A DNA stretch of 64,000 bases from an uncultured Bryobacterales bacterium (GTDB lineage Bacteria; Acidobacteriota; Terriglobia; Bryobacterales; UBA6623), in the NCBI GenBank assembly GCA_958295955.1, contig OY282420.1:3858435-3922434 (forward strand), read 5' to 3'. Positions 26,184 through 33,274 of this stretch are shown piece after piece (the first letter of the stretch is position 1; every line of letters begins with the position of its first letter). The position numbers were made by a program, and so were the translations under genes. The notes beneath the pieces are model-generated. The model was not told the DNA's origin. It worked only from the letters and a program-made list of their open reading frames with translations, and did not search any database.

Positions 26184-27341
26184 TCAGGGGGCGAGGAAGC
26201 GGATGCATACCGGGGCGTCGAGGCTCAGTTGTTCGCCCGTCGGCGTCAGTTTGCCGGAGTCGGCGTCGATGCGGTAGATGACGATGTTGTCGGTATGCTG
26301 ATTGGCCGCCAGCAGGTATCGGCCGCCGGGGTCGATAGCGAAATTGCGGGGCCACTCCCCTTGTGTCGAGACCTGCTCGACCGCCGCGAGCCGGCCGCTC
26401 GCTTCATCGACGGAAAAGACCGCTATGGAATCGTGGCCGCGATTGGAGCCGTAAACGAATTTCCCCGACGGGTGGACCTGAATTTCGGCGGTGTAGTTTT
26501 CGCCCGCGAAATCCGCGGGCAGCGTCGAGATCGTTTGCAGCGCGGTCAGGACGCCGGCGGCGGGGTCGTAACCGTATGCCGCTACCGTGGAATCGAGTTC
26601 GTTGATGCCGTAGGCGAATTGGCCGGAGGGGTGAAAGGCGAAGTGGCGGGGTCCGGCGCCCGGCGCCGTGCCGACGTGCGGCGGGTCGTGGGGCTGCATC
26701 GAGGCGTTTTGGGGATCGACCGCGTAAACCTTGATTTGGTCGAGGCCGAGGTCGGAGAAAAAGGCGAAGCGGTTGTCGGGAGAGAAATCGGCGGAGTGGG
26801 CGTGGGCCTGCTCCTGACGGGGATGAACGCTGCCGCCTTCGTGTTGAAAAAACGACACGGCTTCGCCCAGGGCGCCGTCGCTGTCGATGGGGAACGAGGC
26901 GACGCTGCCGCCTTTGTAGTTGGCGGCGACGAGCATCTTGCCGCCGGCGTCCACGCTGAGGTGGCAGGGCCATGCGCCGCGCGAGGAAACTTCGTTGAGC
27001 TCGGTCAGCTTTCCACTCGAGGCGTCGATGGAAAACGAGCTGATGGAGCCGCTTTGGTTGCTGTCGTAGTCGTCGATTTCGCTCAGGGCGTAGAGGTATT
27101 TCCGATTCGGGTGCGGCGCGAGGAACGAGGGCTCGCGCAGTTCGGCCGCGAGGCCCAGGTCGGTTGCTCTGCCGGAGGCCGGGTCGAAACGGTAGGCGCG
27201 TATGCCCTTGCTCGTTTCCCGCGTATAGGTTCCGACGAACATCAGGTAGCCGGCGGCGGCTTGTTCCGGCTCGGGCGAATCGCCGGCGCAGGCGAACAGC
27301 AGGGAGAAAATGACCGCAGGCAAATAGCGCATGTCCAACAT
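26184..27341 (-). CDS. Secreted lactonase-family beta-propeller (6-phosphogluconolactonase-like, lipoprotein)
   Basis: A 385-aa protein. The N-terminus MLDMRYLPAVIFSLLFACAG is a signal peptide with a lipobox-like LFAC, so the mature protein is probably a lipoprotein. The body is the seven-bladed lactonase propeller (PF10282 type): LMFVGTYTRETSKGI at the start, LSVDAGGKMLVAANYKGG (~130), GPRHFAFHPSGQFAYGINEL (~230), QVHPSGKFVYGSNRG (~285) and WPRNFAIDPGGRYLLAANQ (~335). The family hydrolyses sugar lactones or cis,cis-muconate-type lactones. The gene heads the minus-strand run that continues into the aldolase and shell genes. Either M1 or M4 (27332) could be the start. Confidence 0.85.
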   Translation of the reverse strand: MLDMRYLPAVIFSLLFACAGDSPEPEQAAAGYLMFVGTYTRETSKGIRAYRFDPASGRATDLGLAAELREPSFLAPHPNRKYLYALSEIDDYDSNQSGSISSFSIDASSGKLTELNEVSSRGAWPCHLSVDAGGKMLVAANYKGGSVASFPIDSDGALGEAVSFFQHEGGSVHPRQEQAHAHSADFSPDNRFAFFSDLGLDQIKVYAVDPQNASMQPHDPPHVGTAPGAGPRHFAFHPSGQFAYGINELDSTVAAYGYDPAAGVLTALQTISTLPADFAGENYTAEIQVHPSGKFVYGSNRGHDSIAVFSVDEASGRLAAVEQVSTQGEWPRNFAIDPGGRYLLAANQHTDNIVIYRIDADSGKLTPTGEQLSLDAPVCIRFLAP

Positions 27342-27445
27342 CAGAGCTTATCCGTAGGGCGGAGGGCAACCCGGCGGCTGCTTGTTCGGCAGGCGGCGCG
27401 TTGGAAAGGGGTTCTAGCGCGGAGGACTATGCGGGCCCCTCGATC

Positions 27446-28021
27446 TCAGGGCCATTCGACTTCTCTCTTGAAATCGCAGTGCGCGAGGAGTTCCGGCGCC
27501 GGCTTGCATCCCGGTATGCAGATGAGCGCTATCTGGATACCCGCTCGTCGAGCATACTTCATGGCCGGGATGCAATCCGTGTCGTTCGTCACAAGTCCGA
27601 CCTTATCCACAGCGTGCGTTTGAGCATAGTTCGCCATGTCCAAGCCGATCCTCATATCAACGCCTTTTTGTTCGAAGTTCGGTTTGAAATCCTTGTCTTC
27701 GAGGGGCGATGCAGCAATGGGAGTCCGGACCGGAACCCATCCCCTGAATTTCAATACGCCAAGCCTGACGGCGAACAAATTGCGCTGCGCCAAATCTTGA
27801 AGCCAACGGTCTGAACCTTGAAACCGGCGGTCCTTACCGGACACCGGTAAGGATTTGGATCCCCGATAGGGAGCACAGTCATAGTAAAGGATGCGCTGAA
27901 TGCGTTCTCCGTCTTGAGCGCACTTATAGCCGAGTTTCTCAATGAGATCGCAATCGTACGTCTTATTCGCTTGCCTGGCGAGTGCCCGAACGTGCCCGCC
28001 ATCGATCAGAACGGCTATCAT
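27446..28021 (-). CDS. NYN domain (PIN-like) ribonuclease-type protein
   Basis: A 191-aa single-domain protein. VLIDGGHVRALAR at the N-terminus, GVDMRIGLDMANYA (~120) and VGLVTNDTDCIPAMKYARRAG (~143) are the three acidic motifs of the NYN/PIN fold and would coordinate Mg2+ for RNA cleavage. Base composition is lower in GC than the flanking operons, which suggests acquired DNA. It stands alone, opposite to the ThDP gene, with no antitoxin gene next to it. A perfect hairpin (28039-28071) ends 17 bases before the start codon and there is no clear Shine-Dalgarno, so expression is probably tightly limited. Confidence 0.85.
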   Translation of the reverse strand: MIAVLIDGGHVRALARQANKTYDCDLIEKLGYKCAQDGERIQRILYYDCAPYRGSKSLPVSGKDRRFQGSDRWLQDLAQRNLFAVRLGVLKFRGWVPVRTPIAASPLEDKDFKPNFEQKGVDMRIGLDMANYAQTHAVDKVGLVTNDTDCIPAMKYARRAGIQIALICIPGCKPAPELLAHCDFKREVEWP

Positions 28022-28038
28022 ACGCCTATTACTTATAA

Positions 28039-28071
28039 CGAACCCCCGCAGGCGCAGCCTGCGGGGGTTCG
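28039..28071. repeat. Perfect 15-bp inverted repeat with 3-nt loop upstream of the NYN gene
   Basis: CGAACCCCCGCAGGC (28039-28053), loop GCA, then its exact complement (28057-28071). It is too GC-rich and lacks the T-tract expected of an intrinsic terminator, and no gene ends here. A TATAAG box lies between the hairpin and the NYN start on the minus strand, so the repeat covers the likely -35/upstream region or the mRNA leader. It could be an operator, a REP-like element or an RNA control stem. Confidence 0.8.
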
Positions 28072-28237
28072 ACAGTATAGAGCCCGCCTACGGGTGTAAC
28101 GGATATTCTGAAACGATTGTAAGCGGCTTTCGACGATTCTGTCAAGCCGGCGGCCCGATTTTTTTACTTTTCGCGCTTTTCGTTGCGGGTTTCCGTTGCG
28201 GCCGGGAATAGCGTACACTTTCAGCGGGGAGATCGAC

Positions 28238-30148
28238 ATGCGCGAACTGATTGGAAGCTATCTGACTCGGGATCTGTCTCGGCGGGGACTGCTCGAAAGC
28301 CTGGTCGGACTGGGCTTTACCGCGGCCGCCGCGGAATCTTTGATTCGTCCGCTCGACGCGGCGGAAGCGGTGGGCGCAGCCGACGGCCCCGGTTTCGACA
28401 AGGTCAGCGGCACGGGCGGCGAAGCCGTTGTCGCCCAGATGAAGGCCGCGGGCGTCGAATATCTGTTTACCAACCCCGGTTCGTTCGAGGTAGGGCTCTT
28501 CGACGCCTTTCTCGGGCAGCCCGGCATGCAGCTTATCGTCAGCCTGCACGAGGGCTTGGTGGTCTCGACGGCCGACGGCTACCACCGCATGAGCGGGAAA
28601 CCGGCGTTCCTCAACCTGCACGTGATCGCCGGCACCGCGCAAGCCGCCGGACAGATGTATAACGCCGCGCGGGACGGCTCGGCGCTGGTCGTCACGGCGG
28701 GTCTCAACGACAACGAGATGTGGAGCGACGAGGGCACGCTGGCGCCGCGTCCGGGGTACGACCAGAAAGACGTCAATCGGCAGTTCACCAAGATTTCATG
28801 GGAAGCGCGCGAACCGCGCTCGCTGGCGCTGATGGTGCGCCGGGCTTTCAAGGCGGCGACGATGGCGCCCGGCGGCCCGGTTTATCTGGCGATGGCGCAT
28901 CACGCTCTCGAAGCGAAAGGCGTGGAGCAGGGCATTCTGCCGGGCAAGCGCTTTATCGCCAACGCGCGGCCCCGGCCTGCGCGGGACGCCGTCGAGAAGG
29001 CCGCGCGTATGCTGGTCGAGGCGCGCAACCCGATGCTCGTGGCCGGAGACGAAGTGTGGAAGGCGGGCGCGCAGGACGATTTGATCCGCTTGTCCGAGGC
29101 GCTCGGCCTGCCCGTCTCTTACCTGCTGCAAGGCTACTGGAATTTCCCGTCGCGCCATCCGCATTACGCGGGCCGGTTCTCGATGAATTCCGCCGTCGCC
29201 AAGCGCGGCATGGACGTGGTGATGAGCGTTGGCGCGCCCGACTTCGGCGGACGGGTGGTGCCCCGCGCGCCGGAAGCGCCGCTCGACGCGAAGTTCGTCC
29301 GCATGGGCATGAATACCGGCAACCTGGGCCGCAACTATCCTCTCGACTTGGCGCTCGTCGGCGACGTGCGCGAGGGTCTGCGCGACCTGACGGACGCCGT
29401 GGAGTCGCTGACGACCGCCGACCGCCGCGCCAAAATCGCCAAGCCGCGCTCGGAGCGCCTCGCGGCGATGTCGCAGGAGGTTCTGCGCAAGGCGGCCGCG
29501 GCGGCCAAGGCGAATGCCGGCGGGTCGCCGGTCCACGCCGACGAGCTCGGCGCGGCGCTGGCCCGCAACATCGACAAGCATGCGGTCTTCGTAAGCGAGA
29601 ACCTGACCGGCAAGCACGGCCTGCTCAAGCTCGGCCACCGCGAGGACGAGGTGATGTGGCTCGCCAATACCGGACTCGGGCTCGGTTGGGGCGTCGGCGC
29701 CGCCGCGGGGGCGAAGCTGGCCGCTCCCGACCGCGACGTGATCTGCTCGATCGGCGACGGCTCGGTGATGTACAGCTCGGCGGGCTTCTGGACGCAGGCG
29801 CGCTATGAAATCCCCGTGCTGACGGTCGTCTGGAACAACCGCAACTATCAGACGGTGCGCCATGCCTATCACCGCTACAAGGGCAGCATGGCCGAAAGCG
29901 ACCGCTATACGGGGATGTATCTCGGCGACCCCGACATCGACTTCGTGAAGCTGGCCGAGTCGCAAGGCGTTTCCGGCGAGCGCGTCGAATCCGGCGCGGA
30001 CCTCGATGCGGCCTTCCAACGCGGCCGGCGGGCGATCCGCGAAGGCCGCCCGTACATACTCGATGTCAACGTCGCCCGCTACGGCGGCGGCGCCGCATCG
30101 ACATGGCACCAGAAGTTCAGCTTGGCGAACCAGGGGAAACCGGCGTAG
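28238..30148 (+). CDS. Thiamine-diphosphate-dependent enzyme (acetolactate-synthase/benzoylformate-decarboxylase family) with Tat-like leader
   Basis: A 636-aa protein. The ATG at 28238 has an AG-rich RBS region (GCGGGGAGA). The leader has LSRRGLLESLVGLGFTAAAA, close to a twin-arginine signal. The catalytic N-terminal domain has the cofactor-activating Glu in SLHEGLVVSTADGYHRMSG (~105), the central domain follows (~210-360), and the C-terminal ThDP motif is SIGDGSVMYSSAGFWTQA…NNRNYQ (~505-540). The family decarboxylates or condenses 2-oxo acids. The substrate is unknown. The gene is followed by unrelated genes rather than an ALS small subunit, arguing against branched-chain amino-acid synthesis. 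Export of a ThDP enzyme would be unusual; the leader might also be vestigial. Confidence 0.82.
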   Translation: MRELIGSYLTRDLSRRGLLESLVGLGFTAAAAESLIRPLDAAEAVGAADGPGFDKVSGTGGEAVVAQMKAAGVEYLFTNPGSFEVGLFDAFLGQPGMQLIVSLHEGLVVSTADGYHRMSGKPAFLNLHVIAGTAQAAGQMYNAARDGSALVVTAGLNDNEMWSDEGTLAPRPGYDQKDVNRQFTKISWEAREPRSLALMVRRAFKAATMAPGGPVYLAMAHHALEAKGVEQGILPGKRFIANARPRPARDAVEKAARMLVEARNPMLVAGDEVWKAGAQDDLIRLSEALGLPVSYLLQGYWNFPSRHPHYAGRFSMNSAVAKRGMDVVMSVGAPDFGGRVVPRAPEAPLDAKFVRMGMNTGNLGRNYPLDLALVGDVREGLRDLTDAVESLTTADRRAKIAKPRSERLAAMSQEVLRKAAAAAKANAGGSPVHADELGAALARNIDKHAVFVSENLTGKHGLLKLGHREDEVMWLANTGLGLGWGVGAAAGAKLAAPDRDVICSIGDGSVMYSSAGFWTQARYEIPVLTVVWNNRNYQTVRHAYHRYKGSMAESDRYTGMYLGDPDIDFVKLAESQGVSGERVESGADLDAAFQRGRRAIREGRPYILDVNVARYGGGAASTWHQKFSLANQGKPA

Positions 30149-30165
30149 TTAGCGGATCGTGAATC

Positions 30166-30501
30166 GTGGATAGTGGTAGCAACGCGGAGCCGCCGGTTGC
30201 AGCGGCCTTCAACATGAAGGAACGTGCGGAGCGCGATTTCAGTTCGCGCCAAGGCGGCAAGCGAGTCCGGCGGACGATCGAGAACCTGTTGCGCGAGCGG
30301 CGCGCCATTACCCTCGACTTCATCGGCGTGGGCGTCATCTCGAGCGGTTTCGCCGATGAGGTCTTCGGCCGTCTTTTCGTGGACATGGGGCCGCGAGCCT
30401 TCATGACGCGCATCGAGATGCGCAACGTGGACCGCACCGTCGGAGGACTCATCGACCGGGCCATCGTTCAAAGAACCAGACTGGGCAACGGCGGCGGATG
30501 A
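30166..30501 (+). CDS. STAS-like DUF4325 domain protein
   Basis: A 111-aa protein with a GTG start at 30166; an in-frame ATG at 30214 gives a 95-aa version. The segment ITLDFIGVGVISSGFADEVFGRLFVDMG (~51-77), then NVDRTVGGLIDRAI, is the STAS-like DUF4325 signature, related to anti-anti-sigma proteins. In other bacteria it is commonly fused to or next to a histidine-kinase-like ATPase or an XRE regulator, forming a switch pair. No such partner is adjacent here. It begins 17 bp after the ThDP gene stop, so it may share that transcript. Confidence 0.7.
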   Translation: MDSGSNAEPPVAAAFNMKERAERDFSSRQGGKRVRRTIENLLRERRAITLDFIGVGVISSGFADEVFGRLFVDMGPRAFMTRIEMRNVDRTVGGLIDRAIVQRTRLGNGGG

Positions 30502-30650
30502 TCCCGTGGAGAGGCCGCCGGCGGGCCATCCGCGGCCCGCTGCGCGGCGCGGGTAGTATATAGTGGATGGCAGGAGCGGAGCGGCAGGCGGCAAGGCCAA
30601 GCGAAAACTCCCCGCCCTTCACTCTCCACTACTCCAAGGAGTCGTTCACG

Positions 30651-31985
30651 ATGCAAGCTTCGCGCCGATCTTTTCTGACCTCGACCGCCCTGGGCGCGGC
30701 CGCTGCGCCGCTGACGGCGGCCTCGGCCAACCGCGTGTTGGGCGCCAACGACCGCATTCGCCTGGGGCTGATCGGCTGCGGCGGCATGGGCGGCGGCGAT
30801 CTCCGCGACGCGCTGCGCGCCGGCAATACGCAGTGCGTTGCGCTTTGCGACGTCGATACGACCCGCATGGAGAAGACCCAGCAGCGGATCGGCGCCCAGG
30901 CCGGGCAGAAAGCCGACTTGACGACGCAGGATTTTCGCCGCGTGCTCGACCGCAGCGATATCGATGCGGTGATCGTCGCCACTCCCGACCACTGGCACGC
31001 CATCCCCACGGTCGAGGCTTGCAAGGCGGGCAAGGATGTCTATGTCGAGAAGCCGCTGGCGATCACGGTCTGGGAAGGGCGGCAGATGGTCAAGGCGGCG
31101 CGCAAATACGACCGGGTGGTGCAGATGGGCACGCAGCAACGATCGGGGTCGCACTATCTGGCGGCCAAGGAATATCTCGACAGCGGCAAGCTCGGCCGCG
31201 TGCGGCTGGTGCGCTGCTGGGCTTATCTCGATTGGAAAGGCGAGACGCCTCCGCTGCCGGACGGCCCCGCTCCGCGGCACGTCGATTACGATATGTGGCT
31301 CGGCCCCGCGCCGAAGCGCAGCTTCAACGAAAACCGTTTTCATTTCAGCTTCCGCTGGTACTGGGCCTACTCGGGCGGCCTGATGACCGACTGGGGCGCG
31401 CACATGATCGACATCGCCAACTGGTACATGGGCATCAAGGCGCCGACTTCGGCGATGTCCGTCGGCGGCAAGTTCGCTTATCCGCGCGACGCGATGGAGG
31501 CGCCGGACACGCAGCAAGTGCTCTACGAGTTCCCCGGATTTTCGATGATGTGGGAGCATGCCTTGGGCGTCGGCCGCGGTCCTGCCGACCGCGAGCACGG
31601 CGTCTTGCTGCACGGCGAGAAGGGCGTGCTGGTAATCGACCGCGCCGGCTGGGAGGTTTACCCTGAGACGGACCGCATCGACAAGCGCGTGCGCGAGTTC
31701 AAGGCCGCCGGCCTGCCGCGCCAGGCGTATCGGGCGGACCGCGAGGACATGCATCTGGACCACGTGAAAAACTTCCTCGACTGCATGCGCACGCGTAAAA
31801 AACCCCGTTCGGATGTCGAGATCGGCCACGATTCGATGATCGGCTGCCACCTGGGGAACGCCGCGGTGCGCACGGGCCGGCGCGTTTACTGGGATGTCGA
31901 AAACGAGCGCGTGGTCGACGACCCCGAGGCGGAAGCGATCATGTACAAGCGGGAGTACCGCAAGCCCTGGAAGCTGGAAGTCTGA
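30651..31985 (+). CDS. Gfo/Idh/MocA family oxidoreductase, Tat-exported
   Basis: A 444-aa protein. The ATG at 30651 follows AAGGAG and opens with a clear twin-arginine signal (MQASRRSFLTSTALGAAAAP). A Rossmann domain follows: LGLIGCGGMGGG (~40), CDVDTT (~65), DAVIVATPDHWHAIPTVEA (~108), then the family marker DVYVEKPLAIT (~130). The C-terminal substrate domain contains WYWAYSGGLMTDWGAHMIDIANWYMG. Such Tat-exported members are abundant in Acidobacteriota and Planctomycetes and oxidise or epimerise sugars in the periplasm with a tightly bound NAD(P). The specific sugar is unknown. TATA-rich sequence around 30555 may be its promoter. Confidence 0.9.
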   Translation: MQASRRSFLTSTALGAAAAPLTAASANRVLGANDRIRLGLIGCGGMGGGDLRDALRAGNTQCVALCDVDTTRMEKTQQRIGAQAGQKADLTTQDFRRVLDRSDIDAVIVATPDHWHAIPTVEACKAGKDVYVEKPLAITVWEGRQMVKAARKYDRVVQMGTQQRSGSHYLAAKEYLDSGKLGRVRLVRCWAYLDWKGETPPLPDGPAPRHVDYDMWLGPAPKRSFNENRFHFSFRWYWAYSGGLMTDWGAHMIDIANWYMGIKAPTSAMSVGGKFAYPRDAMEAPDTQQVLYEFPGFSMMWEHALGVGRGPADREHGVLLHGEKGVLVIDRAGWEVYPETDRIDKRVREFKAAGLPRQAYRADREDMHLDHVKNFLDCMRTRKKPRSDVEIGHDSMIGCHLGNAAVRTGRRVYWDVENERVVDDPEAEAIMYKREYRKPWKLEV

Positions 31986-32007
31986 GCGCCGCGGCGGGCG
32001 TAATGAT

Positions 32008-32661
32008 TCATCTTTCAGCGGCCGAGCGGTCGTATGCTTCGAGCACATAGCGTCGGGTGCGGTATTCGCCGTATTTTTTCATCTCGCTGCTTTTGAGGCC
32101 GGGGAACGAGGCGCCCGGCGGGGGAGCGTCCAGGATGTACTCGAGGTCGGAGCGGTCCAGGCGGTACATGCGCGCGAAGATGGCGTCGAGCTCGCACTGC
32201 AAGCGATGTCGGCGATCCTCGTCCCAGGGGAAGGGCGGCCCCGCGTAGCCGAGGTCGGCGGCGAACCCCTCCAGGTCCGCGGCGGTGTAGGTCAATTCCA
32301 GGACGCGGGGCAAGACCAGCTCGGCGTACGGCAATCCGGGAGCCGCCTCTTCCAGATAAGCCTCCGGCGGCAGCACGGGCAACTGCTTGACGATGAAGAA
32401 GTTCATATTGACGCCGCCGACAGAGAAGCGGGCGGCCCAATCGAGCGGGAGGCTGTTCATGTTCGCCAGCACCAGCGCGGAAGCTACCGCCCGCGCCTGG
32501 GCATAGTCCACTACAGGGGCGCTGTTCCCTACGGCGCAACGGGGGATATTGCCCGTGAGAAAGGTGCGCTCGTTCGTGGCGTTGGTGATGCCCCGAAATA
32601 CCTGAAGCCATCGAGCGTAATCGATGGGCGGGAGAGGGGTCGCCGGATCGCCTTCGTGCAT
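32008..32661 (-). CDS. Detached C-terminal (target-recognition) module of an Eco57I-type methyltransferase
   Basis: A 217-aa frame with an ATG at 32661. The sequence YARWLQVFRGITNATNERTF, then NSAPVVDYAQA, LANMNSLPLDWAARFSVGG and NMNFFIVKQLPVLPPEAY matches the C-terminal recognition part of large Eco57I-like methyltransferases, but there is no SAM-binding or NPPY-type motif. It sits 340 bp beyond the last frame of the 33186-36731 methyltransferase, which lacks this module. It is either the displaced original C-terminus, an independently expressed specificity subunit, or a silent cassette. The MTase-type ending (RRYVLEAYDRS) is intact, which argues that it is under selection or recently separated. 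Confidence 0.75.
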   Translation of the reverse strand: MHEGDPATPLPPIDYARWLQVFRGITNATNERTFLTGNIPRCAVGNSAPVVDYAQARAVASALVLANMNSLPLDWAARFSVGGVNMNFFIVKQLPVLPPEAYLEEAAPGLPYAELVLPRVLELTYTAADLEGFAADLGYAGPPFPWDEDRRHRLQCELDAIFARMYRLDRSDLEYILDAPPPGASFPGLKSSEMKKYGEYRTRRYVLEAYDRSAAER

Positions 32662-32674
32662 GGAATCCCGATAC

Positions 32675-32688
32675 TATACCGTGGTATA
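32675..32688. promoter_or_regulatory. Palindromic operator/promoter candidate between divergent small genes
   Basis: TATACC-GT-GGTATA, two perfect 6-bp arms, lies 14 bases before the detached recognition-domain gene (minus) and 43 bases before the DUF1640 gene (plus). The minus strand also reads TATAGT here, which could be a -10 element. The position between divergent starts suits a repressor site. Confidence 0.4.
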
Positions 32689-32730
32689 AACAATAGGGCG
32701 TTGCGCAAGGACGCCGCCCTGAGGATCACA

Positions 32731-32982
32731 ATGGCAAGCGCGGCATTCAACACGCACGACGCGGTCAGGAAGTTGAGAGCGGCCGGAGCCGAGGAACCCC
32801 TGGCCGAGGCGGTAGTGGAAACCGTTGACGAAGCCGTCAGCGAGCTTGTGACCAAAAGCGATCTCAAAAACGAGGTCGACAAGTTGAAGGCAGAGTCCAA
32901 AGCCGAGCTCTATCGCGCATTGTGGATTCAAGGCATTGGCATTATCGGCGCTACAGTCGCTTTGATAAAGCTCTTGCCGTAA
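32731..32982 (+). CDS. Small DUF1640-like coiled-coil membrane protein
   Basis: An 83-aa protein beginning AAFNTHDAVRKLRAAGAEE. The middle is a charged coiled coil (VTKSDLKNEVDKLKAESKAEL) and the last ~20 residues are one membrane helix (WIQGIGIIGATVALIKLLP). This is the bacterial CCDC90/DUF1640 pattern. An RBS-like GAGGAT sits upstream of the ATG. It is the only plus-strand gene in this stretch and sits between two pieces of methyltransferase recognition domain, so it looks like cargo that split, or arrived after the splitting of, the larger gene. Function unknown. Confidence 0.75.
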   Translation: MASAAFNTHDAVRKLRAAGAEEPLAEAVVETVDEAVSELVTKSDLKNEVDKLKAESKAELYRALWIQGIGIIGATVALIKLLP

Positions 32983-33001
32983 GCAAAAGCCTTTTACGGG
33001 A

Positions 33002-33274
33002 TCACGGAGAGCGGCGGTTATCGGTGGAGCCGATGTGCAGGAGAGGGGCTTTGTTGCTCACTGCCGCTCCCCCCGGTAAGGCGGCGAAGACGGATGTTCG
33101 TTGGTTTGTGGGGCTTGCGATATCCCTGAAGACAAGGAGCCAACGACGATTGTCGTTCCCGAATCGCTCAGGCCGAAAGGCGGGATTATCGCGAAGACTC
33201 CCGTCCGCTCGTTGGTTGCGTTGGTGATCTTTCTGAGAGCGAGTTGCGGGCAAGCTTGGCGAGGATATCGAGAA
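33002..33274 (-). pseudogene. Out-of-frame recognition-domain remnants following the pentamer tract
   Basis: Beyond the repeat, the two frames not used by the current methyltransferase each encode a version of the conserved motif seen intact at 32008-32661 (VFRGITNATNERT). One frame, ending at 33058, reads LRKITNATNERTGVFAIIPP. The other, ending at 33002, reads WLLVFRDIASPTNQRTSVFAALP then NKAPLL. They start about 117 bp apart, so they are two successive remnants, not one motif read twice. Both stop well short of the full module. I treat the block as debris of the recognition domain that slippage in the tract could bring back into frame. Confidence 0.65.

Noticed and set aside
25519-26355. 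Longer version of the NAD(P)-binding protein starting at 26355
   Set aside because: The extra 72 residues overlap the lactonase gene and the repeat, and the Rossmann motif would not be at the N-terminus; ATG 26139 is better.
28039-28071. Rho-independent terminator
   Set aside because: There is no T-run on either strand and no gene ends just before it; it lies upstream of a start codon.
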